A DNA stretch of 64,000 nucleotides. Source: Bacteroides sp. Its GTDB lineage: Bacteria > Bacteroidota > Bacteroidia > Bacteroidales > Muribaculaceae. The notes below the pieces were generated by a model. The model saw nothing but the letters and a program-made list of their open reading frames with translations. It did not search any database and was not told where the DNA came from. Positions 37,099-46,021 of the stretch are shown piece by piece. The translations under genes and the position numbers were made by a program. How positions within the stretch are numbered: position 1 is the first letter of the stretch; each line of letters starts with the position of its first letter. The DNA is taken from assembly GCA_014801225.1 (NCBI GenBank), contig JAAVEO010000010.1, positions 2,935 to 66,934 of the forward strand, written 5' to 3'.

Positions 37099-38385
37099 TT
37101 ATTTCTTGGTGGTCATGATTTTGAGGACGAGGCGGTCGGTCTCGTTCATGGCTTCACGTCCGATTGAGGTGAGGTTGTGGATTGTGGCATCGATATCGTC
37201 GCTTACGATTCCTTCGGCAGAGGTGACACACTTGTCATTCATCGCCAACATGGCCGACATGGCGGCGGTGGATACGCTGGAAGCAATCTTCATGGCGCAT
37301 GATGGTTTGGCTCCGTCGCAGATCATGCCCGTAAGATTAGCCACCATATTCTTGATAGCCGCACATACTCTCTGGAAATCTCCACCCATGAGGTAGATCA
37401 GACCGGAACTTGCACCCGTGGAAGCGACTACACAGCCGCATAATGCCGACAGACGTCCCAGACTCTGCTTGATATAAATACTGGTGAGATGACTCAATGT
37501 AAGCGCTCTCACAAGATCATCTTCACTCGCTTTGATCTCCTCGGCAAACGCTACCACAGGCATAGTGGCAGTAATACCCTGATTACCGCTACCGCTGTTT
37601 GACATTACAGCGATAGGCGCTCCTCCCATGCGGGCATCGCAGGCCGCCGAAGTGGCCGACATCATGCGACCCAACGGAGAATCACCGAGCAGACTCATTC
37701 CCTTGCTTTGGATTGTCACGCCTAACGAATGACCGTAGTTACCGGCCATTGCCGTGTTGGAAGCTTCCTTATTGAGATCGCGAGCCTGGAGAATGAATCT
37801 GATTTCCTCGATGGGGGTCTCGGTGGCGAACTCATACACCATTGCAGCGTTCAGCTCGATGTCGTCATTCCCTATGGCAGATGTCTCTGCTAAAGGTTCC
37901 TCCTTGTATTCTATCTTGTCGTCTTTCTCGAGAAGAATGAAATTGGTGTGGGCTCGTGAAATCACGGCACGCGCAGTGTGCCCTTCACTCTCCACGATGA
38001 CATCGATATGGAGATTGGAAGGAACATCCTCGCTATGATACACATGGATATGTCCTTCATCGATATAGCGTTTTCCCGCTTCCACAGCCTCGGGATTCAC
38101 ATCGCGGATCACCTCAAGCTGATATTCCGATTTCCCGATAAGCGCACCCAAGGCTATTGCGATAGGCAGACCGATCATACCGGTGCCGGGGATACCGACA
38201 CCCATTGCGTTCTTGATAATATTACCGCTCAGGCCCACGCTGATTTTCTCAGGACGAGTGCCAAGCAGTTCGGTGGCACGGGCCACACAGAGCGAAACCG
38301 CAATCGGTTCGGTGCAACCCATTGCCGGCACCACCTCGCGGTTTATAAGATCTATGATTTTTTTTCGTTTCTCTTCAGGTAACAT
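37099..38385 (-). CDS. L-cysteine desulfidase / UPF0597 (CyuA, YhaM) family protein
   Basis: A 428-residue protein of the serine dehydratase alpha-like family. The Fe-S enzyme hallmarks are present: GCTEPIAVSLCVARA near the N-terminus and, towards the C-terminus, SALCGCVVAS and GMICDGAKPSCAMKI, whose three Cys resemble the cluster ligands of L-serine dehydratase and CyuA. SNSGSGNQGITATMPV is the family signature. Expected activity is breakdown of L-cysteine to pyruvate, ammonia and sulfide. It appears as a single gene. Substrate (cysteine or serine) is not decided by sequence alone. Confidence 0.85.
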   Translation of the reverse strand: MLPEEKRKKIIDLINREVVPAMGCTEPIAVSLCVARATELLGTRPEKISVGLSGNIIKNAMGVGIPGTGMIGLPIAIALGALIGKSEYQLEVIRDVNPEAVEAGKRYIDEGHIHVYHSEDVPSNLHIDVIVESEGHTARAVISRAHTNFILLEKDDKIEYKEEPLAETSAIGNDDIELNAAMVYEFATETPIEEIRFILQARDLNKEASNTAMAGNYGHSLGVTIQSKGMSLLGDSPLGRMMSATSAACDARMGGAPIAVMSNSGSGNQGITATMPVVAFAEEIKASEDDLVRALTLSHLTSIYIKQSLGRLSALCGCVVASTGASSGLIYLMGGDFQRVCAAIKNMVANLTGMICDGAKPSCAMKIASSVSTAAMSAMLAMNDKCVTSAEGIVSDDIDATIHNLTSIGREAMNETDRLVLKIMTTKK

Positions 38386-38438
38386 AAGTCAGGTAGATTT
38401 TAAAGTATTTTTCAGGTTAAGTAAATAGAAGGATAAGT

Positions 38439-39059
38439 TCAGATGGGAAGACGGTCTCTATCTGCTATCTCCACTTGCTTGGCATTCCAGCACTTACGGC
38501 ATACGGCCATATAGCGGTCGTTGCCTCCGATCTCCACTTGCGCCCCTTCGGTGATGATATCTCCCTTAGAGTCGATACGGGCATTGACAATCGTCTTGCG
38601 TCCGCACGAACATGTGGATTTAATTTCGTCGATACTGTCGGCAATCTCGAAAAGCCGCCGCGACCCCTCGAAGAGTCGAGTCTTGAAGTCGGTACGCAGA
38701 CCATAGCATATCACATTGCATCCGAAGTCATCCACAAGATGAGCCAGCTCATCCACCTGCCGGGCGGAAAGAAACTGAGCCTCGTCAACCAACACCCATC
38801 GCGGACGGTCAGGCGTCTTCTTGAATATCTCGCTAATATAAGCGTAGAGATCGGTGTCGCGATATATCCATGTGCATTCCCGTTCTATCCCGATACGCGA
38901 GCGAATCACATTTCGCTGTTCGCGGGTGTCGGTAGAGGGTTTGAAGCACATGTAGCTCATGCCTCTCTCTTCGAAATTATAGGCAGTTGTGAGCAAAAGA
39001 GCCGTTTTGGCCGAGCCCATTGTGCCGTATCTGAAATATAGTTTGCCAATCCTGTTCAT
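38439..39059 (-). CDS. tdk: Thymidine kinase
   Basis: Phosphorylates thymidine for salvage. From the ATG at 39059 (MNRIGKLYFRYGTMG; the track start at 39122 adds an unlikely N-terminus) it has 206 residues. The P-loop is GTMGSAKTALLL, a variant of the usual G-x-M-x-S-G-K-S/T in which Ala replaces Gly before Lys; VLVDEAQFLSARQV is the Walker B-like part; STCSCGRK and CRKCWNAK provide the zinc-binding Cys pairs. It lies 53 bases upstream of the cysteine desulfidase-family gene on the same strand. Confidence 0.92.
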   Translation of the reverse strand: MNRIGKLYFRYGTMGSAKTALLLTTAYNFEERGMSYMCFKPSTDTREQRNVIRSRIGIERECTWIYRDTDLYAYISEIFKKTPDRPRWVLVDEAQFLSARQVDELAHLVDDFGCNVICYGLRTDFKTRLFEGSRRLFEIADSIDEIKSTCSCGRKTIVNARIDSKGDIITEGAQVEIGGNDRYMAVCRKCWNAKQVEIADRDRLPI

Positions 39060-39255
39060 GATGATAGGGAAGGGTAGTCGCCATTCCTTACGCGAAGTTA
39101 CACCTTTTCTTTGAATCTCCAAAACAATAATCTCTCAAAATTTGTTAAGGAATCATGAGAGTTGCTTACGGCCCCTGATTTAACGGTGCCATAGAGTTAT
39201 CCTCTCTCCATATTAAGAACATAAATCTATATGACCCCTTTAACTTCGACACGAT

Positions 39256-39873
39256 ATGACACATGCCTCCGTAATTTCCATAGATCCCGGCAAGTCAACA
39301 CTTGGAGATCTCAATCCTGCGGCCACGGCGAGAACCCTCAGATACCGGGTGCTCAACCGTGAGGCTCAGGCCTCCGCTTCATTCAAACATGTTCTGAATT
39401 CCATATTCGCTATCGGTAATGCAGGACGTGCGCAGTCGAAGGGGGTGTCGCTTATGCTGGTTCGTATGCTGGTAGGCACTATTCTCCTCTTCTGTGGACT
39501 TTCTGAGGGTTTTGGAGGCGTGTTGCCAACTCCCGAGGTTCTTCAGTCCGCCGGATTCGTTCCATCTCTTGAGACAGTAGCGCTCCTTATGACCGGTACT
39601 TCCCTTTGTCTGGGTCTTTTCACAAGAATCATGTTGCTCGCAAGCGCTGTTTGCTTCGGCATAGTTTTCGGAGAAGGTATCGCCGCCGGTGAATTCATGC
39701 AGACTGCGGCTCTTATGTTTGCATTGAGTCTCGTATTCGCGGTGAAAGGTCCCGGTCGGTTGAGTATGGATGCTCTTATCCGTCGCTCCCTCTACTCGGC
39801 TCATCGTAATCGTGCGCGTCGCCGCGCCGCACGCCGCCTCTCCTACGAAGCCTTCCGTTACCAGAACTTCTGA
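39256..39873 (+). CDS. DoxX-like small membrane protein
   Basis: A 205-residue inner-membrane protein. After a soluble N-terminal 65 residues come four helices (LMLVRMLVGTILLFCGLSEGFG, VALLMTGTSLCLGLFTRIMLLA, AVCFGIVFGEGIA, AALMFALSLVFAVKGPGRLSMD). The helix spacing and LCLGLFTR-type turn recall DoxX/MauE proteins, which is a tentative match. It ends in a very basic tail (HRNRARRRAARRLSYEAF). It stands alone before a bidirectional terminator. Function unknown. Confidence 0.55.
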   Translation: MTHASVISIDPGKSTLGDLNPAATARTLRYRVLNREAQASASFKHVLNSIFAIGNAGRAQSKGVSLMLVRMLVGTILLFCGLSEGFGGVLPTPEVLQSAGFVPSLETVALLMTGTSLCLGLFTRIMLLASAVCFGIVFGEGIAAGEFMQTAALMFALSLVFAVKGPGRLSMDALIRRSLYSAHRNRARRRAARRLSYEAFRYQNF

Positions 39874-39891
39874 AAACATTTATCTTATAAA

Positions 39892-39936
39892 GACAATAAT
39901 AAGGGCCGCGATATTATCGCGGCCCTTATTATTGTC
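39892..39936. terminator. Bidirectional terminator between the DoxX-like gene and rpmE2
   Basis: A perfect palindrome: GACAATAATAAGGGCCGCGA and its complement around one base. It ends both convergent genes. Confidence 0.9.
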
Positions 39937-39952
39937 TTTGTCCTTATCAAGA

Positions 39953-40207
39953 TTACTTCTTGCTGCGGTTGCCATAACGGCTGCGGAACTTGTCCACACG
40001 GCCTGCGGTGTCGACGAGTTTCTGCTTGCCGGTGAAGAAGGGGTGGGAGGAGCTGGTGATCTCGAGTTTTACGAGAGGATACTCCTTGCCATCGATCTCG
40101 ATTGTCTCACGTGAGGCTACTGTGCTACGAGTGATGAAGATCTCATCGTTCGACATGTCCTTGAATACCACCTCACGGTAGGAGGAAGGATGAAGGTCTT
40201 TTTTCAT
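39953..40207 (-). CDS. rpmE2: 50S ribosomal protein L31 type B
   Basis: An 84-residue ribosomal protein ([49 protein letters not shown]). It lacks the four Cys of zinc-binding L31, as type B proteins do, and such copies are often used under zinc limitation; whether a second L31 exists cannot be seen here. No strong SD is visible. Confidence 0.96.
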   Translation of the reverse strand: MKKDLHPSSYREVVFKDMSNDEIFITRSTVASRETIEIDGKEYPLVKLEITSSSHPFFTGKQKLVDTAGRVDKFRSRYGNRSKK

Positions 40208-40375
40208 TTTAATTTCTGCAGTTTAAAATTATTATTTTTGGAAGCTTGGCAGGTCGCGATCCCACCAATTGGCTTGCAAAATTACTAATTATTTCTCATT
40301 CCCACAAATTTCCCCGCTTTTATCTCGGTTTATCCCCGCAGAACACATCCGCAGAGTACTCGGATTGAAACCAAG

Positions 40376-40440
40376 CGGAGTGAGCTTCTTGCCTACCGGT
40401 TGCCATAACCATCATCACTGCGGATCACATATTAATTTGT
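40376..40440 (-). repeat. Decayed repeat, copy 1 (small-gene remnant upstream of the ATPase)
   Basis: On the minus strand AATTAATATGTGATCCGCAG then TGATGATGGTTATGGCAACC and GGTAGGCAAGAAGCTCACTCC. The first part matches the 3' end of the broken gene at 43059 (LICxxQ-stop) and its downstream sequence; the last part matches 42065-42097 (26 of 28 bases). It encodes a KKLTPLG fragment without a start. Confidence 0.65.
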
Positions 40441-40467
40441 ATTTGACGGATAAAAGCGTTATATTTG
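40436..40467 (+). promoter_or_regulatory. Promoter of the DUF1703-type ATPase gene
   Basis: TTTG, 20 bases, TATATTTG, followed by CAAG; the ATG is about 18 bases further on, so the leader is very short. Confidence 0.7.
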
Positions 40468-40485
40468 CAAGATAAAACAAAGTGT

Positions 40486-42048
40486 ATGAGCAAACTTAGA
40501 TATCCCATCGGAATCCAGTCGTTCACTTCTCTCATAGAGGAAGGCTATACCTATGTCGATAAGACCCGTTTTATCGCGCAATTAGTTACGGAAGGTAAAT
40601 ATATCTTCCTTAGCCGTCCGCGACGTTTCGGAAAGAGTCTGTTGCTTTCTACATTTCATGCCTATTTTGATGGACGACGTGACCTCTTCAAGGGGCTTGC
40701 TATCGATGATATGGATATGGATTGGACGCCTACTCCCGTGCTCCATTTCGATTTCAATGTCGGCCTTTATGACAATCCGGAGGGATTGCAAGAACGATTG
40801 GTGGAATTCGTATCAACTTATGAAATAGTCTTCGGAATAGAACAACGTAAAGATCTTAACGTAGTTCTGAGATTTCAGAACCTTATCAAAGGAATATACG
40901 TTGCAACAGGACGCCAAGTGGCTATACTGGTAGATGAATACGACAAACCACTCCTTGGGATAGAGGATAATCCTGAACAGTTTGAAAAGAACCAGGCTAT
41001 GCTGAAAGGGTTTTTCTCAAACCTTAAATCGATGGACGAGTATATCCGGTTTGCAATCCTTACCGGAGTGGCCCGATTCAGTAGGGTAAGTATCTTCAGC
41101 GACCTCAACAATCTCCACGATATATCAATGTCCGATCAATATCAGGAGATTTGCGGCTGGACTGAAGATGAGCTTAAAGAATATTTCAAGATAGGTATTG
41201 GTGCGCTTGCTGAGAGTCGGGAGGAATCTCCGGAACAGACACTTGACAATCTGCGCACATATTACGACGGTTATCTCTTCAGCAAAAAGGGAAATCGTCT
41301 TTATAATCCTTATAGTGTACTGACTGCCCTCTACAACAAGGAAATCCTTCCATATTGGTTTGAGACAGGCACTCCCACATTTCTTGCAAAGCGTATCAGG
41401 AAAAGCGGTATCAATCCGGATGATATTAACGGCCAATCACGCAGTTACGAAGACTTGATAGCCGTCGGGCTTGGTACGAGCAATGTCATTGCCCTGATGT
41501 TTCAGACAGGATACCTGACAATCGACTCGTATGATTCCCGCCGAGGCAGATACAAACTGAGATTCCCTAACCGGGAAGTGGAAGTAGGTTTTGCCCGCAA
41601 TCTCCTTCCCCTCTATGCTCCTCCTACAAAACAGCTTGGAGGCTCTTTCAGTCTTGAGAATTTCCAGGATGACCTCTACGACGGAGACCCGGAATCTTTT
41701 ATGAAGCGGCTTGAGACACTGATGAAGGATCTTCCGGGCGAGGACCACCGTGAGTCGACTTATCGCGCCGTTATCTATCTGCTCTGCCTTCTTTCCGGAA
41801 CAGAGGCGCACGCGGAAAGACATTCCTATAAGGGGCGAAGCGACTTGGAGGTGCTCACCCCTGACTATGTATATGTATTTGAATTCAAATACAACAAGAG
41901 CGTCGGTGAGGCCATGGAGCAGCTCCACACGCGCGACTATGCCGGACGCTACAGAATGGATCCTCGAAAAGTGTATCTCATAGGAGCGAACTTCAACGAA
42001 AAGAAGCAACCTCATATTCTCGAATATGACATAGAAGTGTTGAATTGA
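40486..42048 (+). CDS. AAA-ATPase-like / PD-(D/E)XK (DUF1703) protein
   Basis: A 520-residue protein of a family that is abundant, often multi-copy, in Bacteroidales. The ATG at 40486 (MSKLRYPIGIQSFTSLIEEG) is chosen; the track start is TTG. The N-terminal AAA-like domain has the P-loop-like FLSRPRRFGKSLLLST and VAILVDEYDKPLLGI (Walker B). The C-terminal domain has nuclease-type residues GRSDLEVLTPDYVYVFEFKYN (D...E-x-K). It is a possible nucleic-acid-acting selfish or defence protein; the real role is not established. Related short repeats flank it on both sides, which suggests mobility or local recombination. Confidence 0.88.
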   Translation: MSKLRYPIGIQSFTSLIEEGYTYVDKTRFIAQLVTEGKYIFLSRPRRFGKSLLLSTFHAYFDGRRDLFKGLAIDDMDMDWTPTPVLHFDFNVGLYDNPEGLQERLVEFVSTYEIVFGIEQRKDLNVVLRFQNLIKGIYVATGRQVAILVDEYDKPLLGIEDNPEQFEKNQAMLKGFFSNLKSMDEYIRFAILTGVARFSRVSIFSDLNNLHDISMSDQYQEICGWTEDELKEYFKIGIGALAESREESPEQTLDNLRTYYDGYLFSKKGNRLYNPYSVLTALYNKEILPYWFETGTPTFLAKRIRKSGINPDDINGQSRSYEDLIAVGLGTSNVIALMFQTGYLTIDSYDSRRGRYKLRFPNREVEVGFARNLLPLYAPPTKQLGGSFSLENFQDDLYDGDPESFMKRLETLMKDLPGEDHRESTYRAVIYLLCLLSGTEAHAERHSYKGRSDLEVLTPDYVYVFEFKYNKSVGEAMEQLHTRDYAGRYRMDPRKVYLIGANFNEKKQPHILEYDIEVLN

Positions 42049-42097
42049 TGCTATCTTATTCCTTTCGAGTGGAGGGAGCTTCTTGCCTACCGGTTTA
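42049..42097 (-). repeat. Decayed repeat, copy 2 (KKLPPLERNKIA remnant downstream of the ATPase)
   Basis: On the minus strand it reads PVGKKLPPLERNKIAS with a stop directly upstream and no start, so it is a remnant. About 40 bases match the intact small gene at 49030-49179 (TTTCGAGTGGAGxGAG, GCTATCTT on the plus strand), and 28 bases match copy 1 at 40376. Confidence 0.65.
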
Positions 42098-42897
42098 TCG
42101 CTTTACATTCTTGAAGAGTTCAGCATAAAGCTTGACGTTTTCGAGTTCAGTCCAATGACGCACTTGTGCGGGTATAATGTCAAGATCGTATATCTTGGCA
42201 TCAGGGATGGCGAGTAAGAATGGAGAATGAGTGGCAATGATAAATTGACACTTGAAAAACCGTGCGTAATTCGAGATCATTATGGCTAACTCATTCTGGA
42301 ACCTTGGAGAAAGACTGTTTTCCGGTTCATCGAGCAACACTAATGTTCCATCATCGATGTTATCTCGGAAATAATCAAATGCAAGTTCTCCATTGCTTTG
42401 CGCCTGACCAAAATTTTCAAGAGCACGGTAAATCCAACGGTCGCCACTCCCGACATATTCAATGTTCTCGTTTCCGTTATTGAAGAAGCGTTCATACAAG
42501 TCCGGGTTCACATTATGGATATGTTCCTTTATTTTCTCATTATGCTGTCGAGTTTTGATAATTCGATGCATTACTTCTTCACTTCTTATGAGACGACTGT
42601 CTTCCGGGATGTCGCAGTGCTCATTGAAAGATGCAGTCACCTTATATCGGCAGTCATTGATATATGGTTGCAGGGTCTCGGAATCGTTTCCTCTGTCAAA
42701 CAATTGACACCCAATTTGCGAGCGATAATATTCAGCAACGTTGATTTTCCACTGCCGTTACTACCATAGAGTATGGTGATCGGGTCAAATACTATTTCCC
42801 TTAGATCTTTGGGATTTAGTACATTATAGGGATACGTTAGCTTTCTGCTCAAATTGGGCAGTATAAATTTTTCAAGATAGATTTTGTATGTGCTCAT
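42095..42897 (-). pseudogene. ABC/OLD-type AAA ATPase broken by a frameshift
   Basis: Two ORFs in different frames complete one protein of about 267 residues. The first (42897, MSTYKIYLEKFILPNL) has Walker A LYGSNGSGKSTLLNIIARK; the second resumes with LFDRGNDSETLQPYINDCRY and carries LVLLDEPENSLSPRFQNELA (Walker B and D-loop) and the switch His in FIIATHSPFLLA. The frames meet near 42700 (GTCAATTGTTTGACAG), where no classic slippery heptamer is seen, so a one-base indel or sequencing error is more likely than programmed shifting. Single-domain ATPases of this kind occur in anti-phage and toxin systems. A promoter lies just upstream. Confidence 0.85.
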
Positions 42898-42973
42898 TGA
42901 ATTTGGTTGGGTCTTAAAATACTTTCAAGTCGTTTACGCTGCAGGAGGAATGCCATTACCTTGTATTTTTGTG

Positions 42974-43005
42974 CAAAGATAGCTTTTTCAAGCGGGATAT
43001 ACAAG
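42974..43005 (-). promoter_or_regulatory. Promoter of the frameshifted ATPase gene
   Basis: On the minus strand CTTG, 20 bases, TATCTTTG followed by CACA, about 75 bases before the ATG at 42897. Confidence 0.65.
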
Positions 43006-43028
43006 CTGCTACGAACATTTAGACTATT

Positions 43029-43083
43029 CTACTTGCCTCCTCGTTGGCTTAACCCTAATCACTGCGACTTACAGATTAATTCA
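43029..43083 (-). repeat. Decayed repeat, copy 3
   Basis: On the minus strand GAATTAATCTGTAAGTCGCA then GTGATTAGGGTTAAGCCAAC and GAGGAGGCAAG; it matches copy 1 at 40376-40440 with scattered changes. It covers the last codons of the gene at 43059 and the bases after its stop. Confidence 0.55.
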
Positions 43084-43396
43084 AGATAATTAGGTAACGG
43101 GGTATCTAAGGGGATGGCATGCTTTGAATTATCGTTATCCTCGTTCCATTCCTTGAGAAGGTACCACCATTTGTTTTTTTCAAGCTCCGGACATGAAAGA
43201 TAGCTGTATAATGATCTTAACTGATTATCAGTAAGACGTCCTGTGTAGTCATTATGGTCGAAGTATTCGGGTCTATCAATGCACAGTCCGACTTTCAATC
43301 CGTATAAATCATTGATGTGAAGATGTGGAGTATCATTATTATCATCGAAATGAAAATATAGGTTCAGTCCATAAAACTCACCTGCGTATTCCCCAT
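43059..43396 (-). pseudogene. Small gene with start lost by a G-run indel (DUF4160-like N-terminus)
   Basis: The track shows only 79 residues from a TTG at 43298, but the frame continues upstream as GEYAGEFYGLNLYFHFDD and NNDTPHLHINDLYG. There is an ATG at 43396 directly before GGGGAATAC in another frame; one extra G would give MGEYAGEFYGLNLYFHF and join the whole frame of about 112 residues. The F-Y-G ... D-D-N ... P-H-x-H pattern recalls DUF4160 proteins (tentative). The rest is LTDNQLRSLYSYLSCPELEK and KWWYLLKEWNEDN. Either the gene is decaying or the G run was miscounted. It overlaps the end of the 261-residue gene. Confidence 0.6.
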
Positions 43397-44163
43397 TTTT
43401 CTTTCTGACGTTCCTCTTTGTGTGGATCTTGTGTTTTCAACCATTCATCTTCTTCTTCGTTTTTGCATCGTTCGTTCCAAGTCAGCATATCCGACAATAT
43501 ATCTTCCGGAATAGGAAACCGAGGCTTCATAAGCTGAAGGGCACCTACATGATCATGGTAAAAATAATTAGGTCCGTCAATCACAACAGCGCAGTCGTCA
43601 GTAGAATCGAGGAAGTATGGCATTCCCTCTCTCTTCTGACATCTTTTATATATTTCCCAACATCTCTTTACATCCGGAATCGGATGATTCAATACTACCA
43701 GTTGAACATGTCCGTTGCCAATGACTTCCACAATGTCTCCGACTTTAAAACGTTGGCGAGACTTAGGACGGCCAAAGAAAGTGAAATCTTCGGGTTTACC
43801 GAAAATGTCTTGTGTAATAGTATAGTCAAGAAGTTCGCCATTTTGATCGTATAGCCATTCCGCCCCATTACATCCGTAATCGGAAGATACATTGCAGGCT
43901 ATCTGTATTATCCAGCTGCAGTAAACATTATCTTTGTTTCTTTTTACAAACTTCTCTGCAGACTTAAACGTCTTGAAATAGAATTCCTTGGTATAGTCCA
44001 ATTTAAATTTCGGATAAGGATGCTTCAAGCTGTTGTCAAACATTGCTTGGGTTACCCTATAAATCCAATTGCCTTTCAGATTTGGTTGACGGTTGGCAAG
44101 GGCCTCGAATTCTTCAAAGGTCATGTTCGGATTCAGGTCTCGCTTTTTTTCTCTAATTCCCAT
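43378..44163 (-). CDS. Unrecognised protein (261 aa)
   Basis: Not recognised. A soluble protein with FKTFKSAEKFVKRNKDNVYC in the middle, and an SH3-like strand group RFKVGDIVEVIGNGHVQLVVL near residue 150, then DDCAVVIDGPNYFYHDHVGALQLMKPRFPIPEDI. The C-terminal tail is Lys/Glu rich. It starts 11 bases after the 373-residue gene on the same strand and overlaps the decayed small gene, so the block is co-transcribed. Composition is AT-rich compared with the core genes. No signal peptide. Confidence 0.7.
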   Translation of the reverse strand: MGIREKKRDLNPNMTFEEFEALANRQPNLKGNWIYRVTQAMFDNSLKHPYPKFKLDYTKEFYFKTFKSAEKFVKRNKDNVYCSWIIQIACNVSSDYGCNGAEWLYDQNGELLDYTITQDIFGKPEDFTFFGRPKSRQRFKVGDIVEVIGNGHVQLVVLNHPIPDVKRCWEIYKRCQKREGMPYFLDSTDDCAVVIDGPNYFYHDHVGALQLMKPRFPIPEDILSDMLTWNERCKNEEEDEWLKTQDPHKEERQKEKWGIRR

Positions 44164-44174
44164 AAAAGATATAA

Positions 44175-45296
44175 TTATATATTGATTTTAATATGTGGGC
44201 GCAGCATCTCCGGTTTGATTTTCATTATATCCGCAATCGTAAAAACTTCATCTTCTTCAAAAAGATTGCGAAATGCGCGGCATAATTTCAGACCATGAGA
44301 TTGTTCAAGCGGATGGAATACCCCGCTACAATTGGCATACCAGTGTATCTCGTTACTAATCTCAGACGCAAGGCACTCGGACGTAGTATCGTCATTAGCG
44401 AAGATTACTTTATACTCTGCAAAATGACATAGAGTTTCCAATAACTCGTTTTCGTCATCCTTCTCGTATGGCTCAATTATGATGTAACCGTCAATACAGA
44501 AAGTGTCGTACTGATGAAATCCTTTTGCTATCTGTTCCCGAAGATTGGCAGTAATAACTTTCACCTGATCCATAACCTCGTGCTGTAATTCTACGAGTCG
44601 GTCATTGAGAACTATGAAGTGGGCTACTTCATCCTCAGTGAACTCATCAGGCCAGTTTTCGACAATTTGTCTACTCCCTACCAAACCTTTTCTCTTGATC
44701 TTGCGGTGATTCCACCTATGGAATCGTTGGAAATCATCGTGCTGACGATAGCAAATAAGTGTTTTATTCCGGAAATTGATTATACCTTGCTCTATATCTT
44801 CATTAGAATAGCAATCGAGCCAATTCAACCCCATATATCCCCATGACATACAATGACAAATACCGGCACAAAGTATTATTTTAATTTTCTCATCTTCTTC
44901 ATGCATTAACTGAGAGACAAGTATGTCTCGAAGGTCTACATCCTTCATAGCGCAGGAATCAAACTCATCAAGCAAGCCCTCGTAATATTTGTCAGAGAGA
45001 TAGGGAAGGAGTTGTGCGAAAGTTTCAGCGCCATGATACTTTTCACTCAGTGCCGGATTATTCTCTAAATCCAGTTTCTCTTCCCAATATCCTGCGCAAT
45101 AGTCATAAAAACCACGCATACCAAGACTTATACCACAATTGTCAATAAACCGATCGGCAAGAAAGCGAAGGGCATCTTCGGGATCAACCATGTCAGCCAT
45201 GTCACGATAGCGTAATATGTCTGGAATATGTATATCCATCAGTTGACGGAGCCTTTCATCCTCACACATCAACTTTTTTACAATGTTCTTTATCAT
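44175..45296 (-). CDS. Unrecognised protein (373 aa)
   Basis: Not recognised. An acidic, mostly helical soluble protein (RLRQLMDIHIPDILRYRDMA, EEDEKIKIILCAGICHCMSW, FTEDEVAHFIVLNDRLVELQ) without signal peptide or evident catalytic motif. Cys and Trp are frequent (GICHCMSWGYMGLNWLDCY). It starts 24 bases after the YqiA-like gene and ends 11 bases before the 261-residue gene on the same strand. Codon and base use are AT-rich, typical of accessory DNA here. Confidence 0.7.
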   Translation of the reverse strand: MIKNIVKKLMCEDERLRQLMDIHIPDILRYRDMADMVDPEDALRFLADRFIDNCGISLGMRGFYDYCAGYWEEKLDLENNPALSEKYHGAETFAQLLPYLSDKYYEGLLDEFDSCAMKDVDLRDILVSQLMHEEDEKIKIILCAGICHCMSWGYMGLNWLDCYSNEDIEQGIINFRNKTLICYRQHDDFQRFHRWNHRKIKRKGLVGSRQIVENWPDEFTEDEVAHFIVLNDRLVELQHEVMDQVKVITANLREQIAKGFHQYDTFCIDGYIIIEPYEKDDENELLETLCHFAEYKVIFANDDTTSECLASEISNEIHWYANCSGVFHPLEQSHGLKLCRAFRNLFEEDEVFTIADIMKIKPEMLRPHIKINI

Positions 45297-45320
45297 AAAT
45301 ACTTATTTTTAACTTTGCTA

Positions 45321-46016
45321 TTAATCTCTTTCTATTAACCCCATTTCTCGCATCCATTCGTCAAATTGCGATTGAGTCCTTATAATAGTTGTTATTCTTT
45401 GACCCTCAACTCCTTCCAGAATCTTGAAAAGATGGTTCATACCGGCCCCCGAACAACAATGACCAAAGTCATCAGCGATTGTGAGATGGTCATTGAGAAG
45501 TAGCGGTTGGAGCATTTCTATATGAGATGTGGCAAGCAATTCATCTTGTGTAGAGCAGAGAGCATGGATGTTTTCACGCTTCTTCATAATAGTTTGCTTT
45601 ACGTCATATCGATCGTATTTAGCGAGGATCTCATCTGTAAGCCTATATGTCTGCACCCCATCAAGACGAGGACAGAAATACTCCAGTTCCTCATCTTTCC
45701 ATTGCGATAATGTTTCTTTGGGGTTGAGACACGGATTGACAACCACAAGGAATGCCTCACTGCTGTCACACATCAGCGTCATCCATCCTCCTAAAGAAGT
45801 GCCGATAATAATCATGGGGTTCTCCCTCGCAATCATATCGTTGATAATAGCGAGCGATTTTTCAGGGTCTGCGTCTACCTCAGGTGCGATTACACGATAT
45901 CGTCCTTCAAAATGTTTCTGCAATTGTTCACGCTTGGAACCGTTAGCCCCTGAACGAAAACCGTGAATATACATCATCACGGGCAACTGATTTTTCATAT
46001 CTTTATCATTTTTCAT
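45321..46016 (-). CDS. YqiA/YcfP-type alpha/beta hydrolase (esterase)
   Basis: A cytoplasmic serine esterase-like protein of 231 residues. The oxyanion-side motif MMYIHGFRSGANGSKREQL, the nucleophile elbow IIGTSLGGWM, and the late His in ADDFGHCCSG fit the UPF0227 (YqiA) family; VVVNPCLNPKETL is also typical. It starts 5 bases after the 77-residue gene and precedes the 373-residue gene on the same strand. Substrate unknown. A second start at the next Met (MKNQLPVMM) is possible. Confidence 0.82.
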   Translation of the reverse strand: MKNDKDMKNQLPVMMYIHGFRSGANGSKREQLQKHFEGRYRVIAPEVDADPEKSLAIINDMIARENPMIIIGTSLGGWMTLMCDSSEAFLVVVNPCLNPKETLSQWKDEELEYFCPRLDGVQTYRLTDEILAKYDRYDVKQTIMKKRENIHALCSTQDELLATSHIEMLQPLLLNDHLTIADDFGHCCSGAGMNHLFKILEGVEGQRITTIIRTQSQFDEWMREMGLIERD

Positions 46017-46021
46017 CGTTG

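Noticed and set aside
42690-42710. Programmed frameshift in the ATPase gene
   Set aside because: No slippery heptamer or downstream structure is evident; simple indel is more likely.
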